Shown piece after piece: positions 51,897 to 58,466 of a DNA stretch of 64,000 nt (position 1 is its first letter; each line of letters opens with the position of its first letter). The notes beneath the pieces were generated by a model. The model ran no database searches, had not been told where the DNA came from, and was given only the letters and a program-made list of their open reading frames with translations. The stretch lies in assembly GCA_009773395.1 (NCBI GenBank), contig WRPI01000004.1, forward strand, positions 248,001-312,000. Reading direction: 5' to 3'. The translations under genes were made by a program, and so were the position numbers. Origin of the DNA: Hyphomonadaceae bacterium (GTDB taxonomy: Bacteria > Pseudomonadota > Alphaproteobacteria > Caulobacterales > Aquidulcibacteraceae).

Positions 51897-52763
51897 ATGA
51901 AACGATTATTATTAACAACAATTGCAGGTCTTAGCTTAATTTCAACTTCGGCATTTGCGCAGGCCAGCCAAACCAATTCGCATCAAAATGTCGTCTCATC
52001 GCAATTACGTGCAGCCGAGGCCGCTTATCTATCGTTAGGGTTTAGACGAACAACTACAACGGGTTCGCAGTCTTTGAATGATGACGGCAATGCCACTTTT
52101 AATATGCCAGTAATTGCAGGGCAGCGCTACGCGGTTTTGGGCGCTTGCGATAGTGATTGCACGGATCTTGACATCAAAATCTTGGATGCAAGTGGTGCGA
52201 TGGTAACCCAAGACGCGGCTACCGATGATTTGCCAACTGCGTATTTTGAAGCCCGGCAAACTGGCAATTATCGCCTGCAAGTGACAATGTATCAATGCAC
52301 TTCTAACCCTTGTTATTATCAGGCAACGGTTGTTTCATTTGGCACTCCAACACCTACGCCTGCGCCTGCGCCTGCGCCAGTCGCACAAAATAACAATTAT
52401 GATGCGCAAGTGACCAGCCAATTGGATCGCGTGGAAGAAGTAGCAAATGGCATGAACTACCGCCGCTTATTCCGCTCACCAATGATGCATATGGATAAAG
52501 ACGCAGTTGAAAATTATACTGTCGTGTTAACGCAGGGTGTGAATTATAAAATCGCTGGTGTTTGTGACAATGACTGCCCAGATATGGACATCAAATTGAT
52601 TGATCCAAATGGCCGCGAAGTCGCCGCTGACGTGCTAACCGACAGCGTGCCAATTGTTGACTACCTAGCCGCGCGTGGCGGAGCATTTACCGTTCGCGTA
52701 GTTATGTATAATTGCACTTCGAACCCTTGCTCGGCTGGCGTAACAGTAATGGCTGCGCGGTAA
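51897..52763 (+). CDS. Secreted protein with two tandem PPC-like repeats
   Basis: This 288-residue exported protein has a signal peptide MKRLLLTTIAGLSLISTSAF, cleaved after AFA. Two homologous domains follow, about residues 30-140 and 165-285, joined by a Pro-Thr-Ala linker (TPTPAPAPAPV). Each holds CDxDC then (L/M)DIK(I/L), and each ends with Y(Q/N)CTSNPC. These look like pre-peptidase-C-type beta domains with two disulfide-prone Cys pairs. ATG at 51897 has GGGG seven bases upstream. It probably binds a surface or carbohydrate, but this is not certain. A bidirectional terminator follows. Confidence 0.75.
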   Translation: MKRLLLTTIAGLSLISTSAFAQASQTNSHQNVVSSQLRAAEAAYLSLGFRRTTTTGSQSLNDDGNATFNMPVIAGQRYAVLGACDSDCTDLDIKILDASGAMVTQDAATDDLPTAYFEARQTGNYRLQVTMYQCTSNPCYYQATVVSFGTPTPTPAPAPAPVAQNNNYDAQVTSQLDRVEEVANGMNYRRLFRSPMMHMDKDAVENYTVVLTQGVNYKIAGVCDNDCPDMDIKLIDPNGREVAADVLTDSVPIVDYLAARGGAFTVRVVMYNCTSNPCSAGVTVMAAR

Positions 52764-52785
52764 AATTGCCAAACAAAATGACGAA

Positions 52786-52814
52786 AAAGCCGCCTTGTTT
52801 AGGCGGCTTTTTTT
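52786..52814. terminator. Bidirectional intrinsic terminator between convergent genes
   Basis: AAAGCCGCC (52786-52794) pairs with GGCGGCTTT (52802-52810), with a 7-base loop and T tracts on both strands. It ends the two-repeat protein transcript. The last codons of the convergent glycosyltransferase form one stem arm and its TAA stop lies in the loop (52799-52801). Confidence 0.85.
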
Positions 52815-53737
52815 GCTTTTTCGCCGTATAATTTCACCTTAAATGGCCCGCCCCAAAATACTTTTCCGAGGCCGCGTAACATTTTATCATAAGCCCAAGC
52901 CCGCTGTGGATGCCGCAATATCCAAAGCGCTAATGCAATGGGAGCCATGACAAGCGCCTGCACAACTCCTTTGGCCATCGAAGCGACACCCGCAACATAA
53001 TTTGGTGTTGCGGCATCAAAATACTGGGCAGTTGTATTGTGGCCATAGGCAAAGCCGCGCAAAGTTAAATAGCGCCAATTGGCGCGATTGCTTGGCACAT
53101 CTTCATATACCCAAGCATTTTCGGCCCAGCCGAACTTGCCGCCCTTGGACGCAATATAAGCCCAAAGTAAATCATCTTCGCCACCAGTATCATTGGTCAT
53201 GGGGTTGAAGGGCGGTTTGAGTTCTTGGGTTGCTGCAACCGATAATAAGCAATTGCCGCAGCCATAGGGTTTTTCGATTATGCGAGTAGGGCCAGAAACC
53301 AGCCGCGAAAAAAATAGTTTGAAGAAGTCATGCGGTTCTTGGTATCCTTGCTCAAGCCTTGCTTCAATTGGGCCAAACACCACTTCGGCTTCGGTTTCTT
53401 TTTGCGCCGCCACCAGCATTTCAAGCCAATTTTCAAACGCCACTTCATCATCATCAAGGAAGGCAATGAACGTGCCTTTGGCTAATTTGACTGCACTATT
53501 GCGGGCATTAGCGACGCCAGCTTCGGGTTCAATTGCATAGGTAAAGTCAATTTGTTTGGCTTCGGCTTCTGCAGCCAAAATATCGGCACTCAATTTTGCC
53601 GAAGCATTGCGGTCATTGTCCATCAAAATAATTTCAAATTTCGGCGCATTTTTTTGGTTCAAAACTGAACGCACTGAGTTTAAGGCACCTTGAGCGCGAT
53701 GAAAAGTGAGGATTATGACGCTAATTTCAATGGTCAT
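52799..53737 (-). CDS. Family 2 glycosyltransferase
   Basis: This 312-residue GT-A enzyme has ISVIILTFHRAQGALNSVRS as the N-terminal nucleotide-binding strand, EAGVANARNSAV, and the metal-binding FIAFLDDDEVAFENW (DxD-like DDD). TNDTGGEDDLLWAYI is the acceptor-side motif. A hydrophobic C-terminal segment (VQALVMAPIALALWIL) suggests membrane association. Its first 11 bases overlap the end of the next glycosyltransferase gene upstream, so the pair works in one pathway, probably cell-surface glycan; donor sugar unknown. A terminator overlaps its 3' end. Confidence 0.88.
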   Translation of the reverse strand: MTIEISVIILTFHRAQGALNSVRSVLNQKNAPKFEIILMDNDRNASAKLSADILAAEAEAKQIDFTYAIEPEAGVANARNSAVKLAKGTFIAFLDDDEVAFENWLEMLVAAQKETEAEVVFGPIEARLEQGYQEPHDFFKLFFSRLVSGPTRIIEKPYGCGNCLLSVAATQELKPPFNPMTNDTGGEDDLLWAYIASKGGKFGWAENAWVYEDVPSNRANWRYLTLRGFAYGHNTTAQYFDAATPNYVAGVASMAKGVVQALVMAPIALALWILRHPQRAWAYDKMLRGLGKVFWGGPFKVKLYGEKAKKAA

Positions 53738-54680
53738 TTGCTTGGTCCATTGCTTCAGCGGCCCATGATGCGCGCCAGAACTTAATTGCCATGCGGCGAA
53801 TAAATAGTGAGAAAATTTGATTTTTGTCCAAGCTTATCGCTTTTGCCAGCGGTCGGAATATTTGATGAAAGGGCAAGTGGCGAACAAACATCGCAGCTTT
53901 AGTGCCACGAAATCGTTTTGCAATTGGGTGTTTTTGTAATAATAACCGCAAATTGGTGCCCGCTTCTTGGTATTTATTCAAAACCGTCGCAGTTTTATCA
54001 AGGCCGACATGGATTGCAATATTGTCGATATGAACCAGCCCATATCCCGCTTTGACGGAACGCAAAGCCCATTCTGTATCTTCCCAGCCCCAGCCATGAA
54101 AGCCAGAATCAAATGGCTCTTTGTCTAAGACGTCGCGCCTGACCAATAAATTATTCGACGCAACCGCATATGCGCCTTTCAGCTTGCGTTCACTTGCTGG
54201 TCGGCAATCGCCAGCTTGCGACAAACTATGGTGTAAAATGGTGTCAATGTTCACATTCGCAGCGCGAGTTGTAAAACCGCCATAAACCACGGCGGAAGCA
54301 TTTTTTTCAATCAGATCCAAATAACGCCTTAAAAATAGATTGTCTTGGGGCAGCATATCGGCATCAACAAACAACACATAATTGGCGCGGCATTCCAAAA
54401 TTGCGCGATTTCGAGCCGCAGACCGTCCGCGATTTTGCGAAAAGCGAATTTTCTTCACTGACCCTGGCCAATTTTCGATTGCCGCACTTACTGCACTATC
54501 CAAGTCGTCATCGCCGCTACCATCATCGACCAATATTATTTCTACGTCCTTTGCGCCTTCAAGGCGTGAAAAAGCCTCAATCAAAGCGCATGGGTCATCG
54601 CGAAAATAGGGAATTGCAATGCTTAATTTTGGCTTGTCAGTATGCGCCGCATTTTTAACAAGAATGTTCTCTTCGGTCAC
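53727..54680 (-). CDS. Family 2 glycosyltransferase
   Basis: This 317-residue GT-A enzyme has LSIAIPYFRDDPCALIEAFS, VEIILVDDGSGDDDLDSAV, RGRSAARNRAIL, NYVLFVDADMLPQDNLFLRR (DxD) and HGWGWEDTEWALRSV (acceptor/catalytic ED). The C-terminal 90 residues are basic and may sit on the membrane. It overlaps the second glycosyltransferase by 11 bases. Both are likely to build an exopolysaccharide or LPS side branch, though no transport or polymerase gene is nearby. The ATG is taken at the frame start. Confidence 0.88.
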   Translation of the reverse strand: MTEENILVKNAAHTDKPKLSIAIPYFRDDPCALIEAFSRLEGAKDVEIILVDDGSGDDDLDSAVSAAIENWPGSVKKIRFSQNRGRSAARNRAILECRANYVLFVDADMLPQDNLFLRRYLDLIEKNASAVVYGGFTTRAANVNIDTILHHSLSQAGDCRPASERKLKGAYAVASNNLLVRRDVLDKEPFDSGFHGWGWEDTEWALRSVKAGYGLVHIDNIAIHVGLDKTATVLNKYQEAGTNLRLLLQKHPIAKRFRGTKAAMFVRHLPFHQIFRPLAKAISLDKNQIFSLFIRRMAIKFWRASWAAEAMDQANDH

Positions 54681-54784
54681 AAATTGTCTTTCAGCATTTA
54701 TCGAATATTGGCTGAACCCATATACAATGCTTATCTGAACATAATATTGACAGAAGTGCCTGTAATGATCAAACAGGCAAAAAA

Positions 54785-54812
54785 ATACCGCCCTTTTGGG
54801 GCGGCATTTTTT
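54785..54812. terminator. Intrinsic terminator downstream of the 49-residue membrane protein
   Basis: CCGCCC (54788-54793) and GGGCGG (54799-54804) form a stem with a 5-base loop, extended by A-T pairs. On the minus strand it is followed by a T tract (54786-54780) and begins 24 bases after the small gene's stop. T residues flank both strands, so it may also work on the plus strand. Confidence 0.75.
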
Positions 54813-54828
54813 CTGCGATTTGCTTATT

Positions 54829-54978
54829 CTAGTTCACGCCTAAAATTTTCGAAGCCAGCATAAGAACTGGGCCCAAAAATACTGCCACAATTAAAGTCGA
54901 AGCAAGCAAGCTTTGAATCAATTGAACATGGGCGGTGCCATCATCGGCGTTAAAAAATTCTTCAGAATATAGTTTCAT
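54829..54978 (-). CDS. 49-residue single-pass membrane protein
   Basis: This is a short ORF below the usual length cut-off. It reads MKLYSEEFFNADDGTAHVQL then a hydrophobic span of about 25 residues (IQSLLASTLIVAVFLGPVLM) and ends SKILGVN. AAGGA is nine bases upstream of the ATG and a strong terminator lies just downstream, giving a complete transcription unit. The acidic N-terminus and single span suggest an inner-membrane peptide. No family recognised; a similar single-span layout is common among small regulatory membrane proteins. Confidence 0.68.
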   Translation of the reverse strand: MKLYSEEFFNADDGTAHVQLIQSLLASTLIVAVFLGPVLMLASKILGVN

Positions 54979-55262
54979 GGGGAGGATTCCTTTTCGGTTT
55001 GTTGTTATTAAGACATATAGTGCATCTGCGAGAAAATGTCAATGAATAATATGTAAAATGTTCAGTGTTCATTATTCGCAGAGTAGTTATGCAAAACTGC
55101 ATGACAAATCGCGTGAGCTCTGCGCGACATTACTGATAATTTAGTCGCGAATTCGCCAATGCGACGTTTTGCCAAATGGAAAATCATACAGAAAATTCTA
55201 CATTTAAAGAAATATAGTAGCCTTAGCAGTTGCAGTTTGGCTTGTAGTTTGGTTGGGGTATT

Positions 55263-56336
55263 TTGGCAAAAACCGTCGGAAATATTGATGTTCATGAAGT
55301 GCCGGCAATTCTGGTTGAAATCGCGCGCGGTTTCAAATCACATGGCGCGCTTTACGTTTTGGCGATTTTCACCGCGCTTTCGGGGCAAGTCGTTGGGTAT
55401 TTTTACGGACGCGAAAGTGCCAATTCTTATTTTCGCGGTTTCTTCACCGAAAATTTCCTAAATTCCGCAATTGGTGCCTTGGGTCTATTCTGCGCGATAT
55501 TCCTGCTGCATTCGATTTTTACAACGCGCCCGCGCAATCTCTGGGTTCATGTAACCAAGACTTTGCGCGAAAATATTTTTTCGCATTCCAGATTGGCGAA
55601 CGGTTTTCACGGGGTTTTATTAATTGCGCTTACGCTTGGCGGTTATAGTTTTTGGAAGCAACAAGTCGCCAATATCGGCGGCTTTGCTTTTGACAAAGCA
55701 CTGGTCAAGATTGACTTGATGTTGCACGGCGGCGCTCTGCCGCAAGAATTGCTGGATCGGATTATCGCCTTTCCGGTAATGGCCATTTTTATCGACGCTT
55801 TTTACATTTTTTGGTTCCCTATTCAGCTAGTCGTCATTGCGTCAATGTCCTTCCAAAAAATTGCCAGCTTTCATCGCTATCGATATTTGCTGACTTTCGG
55901 GCTGAATTATTTGGTGATTGGCGTCATTGCGGCAAATTTAGTTTCAACTGCAGGGCCAGTATATTTTGAAAGATTGAATCCAGGCTCTGACATCTATGCG
56001 CACCACATGGCGATTTTGGATCAAATAACGCCAAGTTTTCAACTGCACGCGACCCAATGGCAAGACGCACTTTGGGCCGCATATATTAGTTCGCCATCCT
56101 ATTCATATATTTCGGCCTTTCCGAGTATGCATGTCGCCAATGCAATGCTGGTTTTTCTGATTAGCCTAAAATATGGGTTATTGATAAGGATTTCAGGGTT
56201 TTTGTTTCTATTTTTGACATTGGTTGGCAGCATATTTTTGGGTTGGCACTATGCTGCCGATGGTTATGCCGCGATATTGATAGTCTTAGGCGAATGGTGG
56301 CTCGCTGGCAAAATCGCGAACAAACAAGTCCACTGA
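55263..56336 (+). CDS. PAP2/Aur1-like membrane phosphatase or transferase
   Basis: This 357-residue protein has about six to seven membrane segments. The PAP2 motifs are incomplete: SAFPSMHVANAMLVF (conserved His) and FLGWHYAADGYAAI (second His and Asp) match PAP2_3/Aur1-type proteins, which lack the N-terminal KxxxxxxRP motif of classic PAP2. Such proteins act as inositol-phosphoceramide-synthase-like transferases or lipid phosphatases. No ATG is near the start; TTG at 55263 with GGGG upstream is used. Ends next to a convergent TetR gene. Confidence 0.82.
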   Translation: MAKTVGNIDVHEVPAILVEIARGFKSHGALYVLAIFTALSGQVVGYFYGRESANSYFRGFFTENFLNSAIGALGLFCAIFLLHSIFTTRPRNLWVHVTKTLRENIFSHSRLANGFHGVLLIALTLGGYSFWKQQVANIGGFAFDKALVKIDLMLHGGALPQELLDRIIAFPVMAIFIDAFYIFWFPIQLVVIASMSFQKIASFHRYRYLLTFGLNYLVIGVIAANLVSTAGPVYFERLNPGSDIYAHHMAILDQITPSFQLHATQWQDALWAAYISSPSYSYISAFPSMHVANAMLVFLISLKYGLLIRISGFLFLFLTLVGSIFLGWHYAADGYAAILIVLGEWWLAGKIANKQVH

Positions 56337-56921
56337 TTATTTTGCTAACCCATGGATCAAATGCGAAATGATGCCATCAAGTTCTTTTCGTAAATATTCA
56401 AGATTATAGCAATGATGTATTTGCGGATAACGATATTTCATGGTCGCGCATTGTAAGACTTCGGCAGTCCATTCAACGTCTTCAAATTCACGAAATTCAC
56501 CGCTTGCGATGCCGTCGTTTAGAATGGCGACAATCAAACCACGTTCTTTTGCCAACCTCTGATTGGCAAATTCCGGCCTTTGGCTAATTATTGCCTGCGC
56601 CATTTCAAAAACTTTATTGCTTTCGGCAATATGATTATAGGTTTCGGTCAAAACTGTATGCGCCAATTTATACAGGCGTTCAATTGCCGTGCCTTTTGAT
56701 TTAATAACTTCAACCAGAATTTCATGGTCATGGTCGCCATGTTTGGTTGCTATGGCTTCGGCTATATCCAATTTGGAAACAAAAAACCTATATAAATTGC
56801 CAGTGGACATTTTAAGATCCCGCGCGATTTCGGCCATTGCTGTTTTATTATAGCCATAATGCATAAAGCGCTTTGACGCGGCTTCAAGGATTTGCATAGA
56901 TGTTTCTTGCTTTTCGTCCAT
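56337..56921 (-). CDS. TetR-family transcriptional regulator
   Basis: This 194-residue regulator has an HTH at about residues 22-52 (HYGYNKTAMAEIARDLKMST, then GNLYRFFVSKLDIAEAI) and a helical C-terminal ligand-binding domain with an HHC segment. It is divergent from gpsA with an AATGAA-N7-TTCATT repeat between them and adjoins the PAP2-like gene with a 0-base gap (convergent). The probable target is itself and/or the divergent gene, but gpsA is a housekeeping gene, so self-regulation is more likely. Confidence 0.88.
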   Translation of the reverse strand: MDEKQETSMQILEAASKRFMHYGYNKTAMAEIARDLKMSTGNLYRFFVSKLDIAEAIATKHGDHDHEILVEVIKSKGTAIERLYKLAHTVLTETYNHIAESNKVFEMAQAIISQRPEFANQRLAKERGLIVAILNDGIASGEFREFEDVEWTAEVLQCATMKYRYPQIHHCYNLEYLRKELDGIISHLIHGLAK

Positions 56922-56963
56922 TTACGACCCTAACATTACTCTACGTAACGATAGCCGCAAATA

Positions 56964-56982
56964 AATGAACGGTCAATTCATT
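56964..56982. promoter_or_regulatory. Inverted repeat upstream of the TetR gene and gpsA
   Basis: AATGAA (56964-56969), seven bases and TTCATT (56977-56982) form a perfect-arm inverted repeat in the gap between the TetR gene (start 56921) and gpsA (start 57005). It is 43 bases from the regulator ATG. Spacing of about 19 bases in total is usual for TetR-family operators. Assignment inferred. Confidence 0.4.
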
Positions 56983-57004
56983 GTTCAGTGAAGGAAAAAG
57001 GAAC

Positions 57005-58009
57005 ATGCAACTATTGCCTTCTAAAGTTGGAGTATTGGGTGGCGGCGCTTGGGGGACAGCTTTGGCGCAAGTTGCCGCAAGTGCTGGCAATGAAGTATTA
57101 ATCTGGGCATTTGAAGCTGATGTTGTTAATGACATAAACAAAAACAACCAAAATTCGGCATTTTTGCCCAATATCGTGCTTTCGAGCCGGGTTAGGGCGA
57201 CCAATAATTTGGCAGAACTTGGCCAATTGGACTTAGTCATGGCGGTGATACCGGCACAATTTACACGTTCAACCTTGGAAAAATTCGCGCCATTCGCGCG
57301 CGCTGGCTTGCCAATCGCGCTTTGTTCAAAAGGCATCGAACAATCGTCACTTAAATTTATGACTGATGTATTGTCAGAAGTCGTGCCGCAAGCGGTTCCT
57401 GTTGTTATATCAGGGCCAAGTTTTGCCAAAGATGTGGCAATTGGCAAACCGACAGCAGTGACCCTTGCTTGCACCGACCGCGATTTGGGTGAAAAACTAA
57501 ACCAAATGCTAGGAATTGCGACATTTAGACCATATTGGGTGCAAGACTTAATCGGCACCGAAATTGGCGGTGCGGTGAAAAACGTATTGGCAATTGCCTG
57601 CGGCATGGCGGAAGGTCGAAAACTTGGCGAAAGTGCCCGCGCCGCCCTTATTACGCGCGGCTTTGCGGAAATGATGCGGCTTGGTGTTAAATTGGGTGCG
57701 AAGCCTGAGACCCTAATGGGGCTATGCGGTTTGGGGGATTTGGTGTTGACCTGCTCGTCCACCAGTTCGCGCAACTTTTCCTTGGGCCGGGCTTTGGGTG
57801 AGGGGCAGAGTGTCGAACAGGCGCTTTCGGGCAAATTATCGGTCGCTGAAGGCGCAGCAACTGCGCCAGCTTTGGCGGCGCTGGCAAAGCGCGAAGGAAT
57901 TGAAATGCCAATTTGCCAAGTGGTCAATGCAATTTTGCGAGAAAAATTGACAGTTGATGAAGCAATAAATGCACTATTGAACCGCCCATTTCGCGAGGAA
58001 GGAATCTAG
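57005..58009 (+). CDS. gpsA: Glycerol-3-phosphate dehydrogenase [NAD(P)+]
   Basis: This 334-residue enzyme reduces dihydroxyacetone phosphate to sn-glycerol-3-phosphate for phospholipid synthesis. The Rossmann start VGVLGGGAWGTALAQVAA, ISGPSFAKDVAIGKPTAVTL, the catalytic Lys in GGAVKNVLAIACGMAEG and GLGDLVLTCSSTSSRNFS are diagnostic. ATG at 57005 has AAGG upstream. Its stop TAG is formed by TA followed by the first G of a palindromic element that lies between it and yciI, normally its operon partner. Confidence 0.96.
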   Translation: MQLLPSKVGVLGGGAWGTALAQVAASAGNEVLIWAFEADVVNDINKNNQNSAFLPNIVLSSRVRATNNLAELGQLDLVMAVIPAQFTRSTLEKFAPFARAGLPIALCSKGIEQSSLKFMTDVLSEVVPQAVPVVISGPSFAKDVAIGKPTAVTLACTDRDLGEKLNQMLGIATFRPYWVQDLIGTEIGGAVKNVLAIACGMAEGRKLGESARAALITRGFAEMMRLGVKLGAKPETLMGLCGLGDLVLTCSSTSSRNFSLGRALGEGQSVEQALSGKLSVAEGAATAPALAALAKREGIEMPICQVVNAILREKLTVDEAINALLNRPFREEGI

Positions 58010-58167
58010 GTCATGGACTCAATAAAAAGTGCAAAAATCCGCAAAAATGGCTTTATATTGGGAGCGAATCTTACTCAAAGAGGGGATAAACCCTCTTTTC
58101 GCAATCTTCACACCCACTATTTTGCCATTTTTACGGCTTTTCCACCCTTTTTAATGAGTCCATGACC
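58009..58167. mobile_element. Palindromic MITE-like element (copy C), 159 bp, at the gpsA stop
   Basis: The ends GGTCATGGACTC and GAGTCCATGACC are inverted repeats. The core from about 58055 to 58140 is nearly identical to copy B, including the AAAGAGGG/CCCTCTTT hairpin (58077-58084 with 58091-58098). TA precedes the left end (58007-58008); TC follows the right end, so the second copy of the duplication has probably changed. The left end lies in the gpsA stop codon and the right end is five bases before the yciI TTG start. No ORF. Confidence 0.78.
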
Positions 58168-58172
58168 TCGAA

Positions 58173-58466
58173 TTGCCACATTATTTAATCACTTGCTTTG
58201 ATAAGCCAAATTCCGTTGAATTGCGCATGGCGACCCGACCTGCGCATTTGGAATATGTTGACACATTTTCGGATGTCAGAAAAATCGCGGGCCCAATGCT
58301 GGATGGTGAAGGCAAACCCAAGGGATCGGCATTTATTATGGATTTAGCAAACATAGCCGCTGCCGAAGATTTCGTAAAAAACGACCCTTATGAAATGGCA
58401 GGCCTATTTGCCCGCCATTCAATCGAGTTGTTTAGTCCATTGATGGGGCAATGGGTCGGAGGTTAA
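58173..58466 (+). CDS. YciI-family protein, TTG start beside a palindromic element
   Basis: This 97-residue protein has a ferredoxin-like fold. PHYLITCFDKPNSVELRM, TRPAHLEYVDTFSDVRKIAG and FVKNDPYEMAGLF are the YciI/YCII motifs, including the His and Asp that are conserved. The family start is at this codon, which is TTG; no Shine-Dalgarno sequence is present since palindromic element C ends 5 bases upstream. Expression may rely on read-through from gpsA. Its stop overlaps that of the convergent Sel1-repeat gene. Confidence 0.85.
   Translation: MPHYLITCFDKPNSVELRMATRPAHLEYVDTFSDVRKIAGPMLDGEGKPKGSAFIMDLANIAAAEDFVKNDPYEMAGLFARHSIELFSPLMGQWVGG

Noticed and set aside
54642-54863. A 73-codon plus-strand frame before the terminator
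   Set aside because: It runs through the glycosyltransferase promoter region and the terminator stem, has no family resemblance and no ribosome site.
55159-55461. Plus-strand frame overlapping the PAP2-like start
   Set aside because: Out of frame with the clear PAP2/Aur1-like protein and of biased composition; a shadow.
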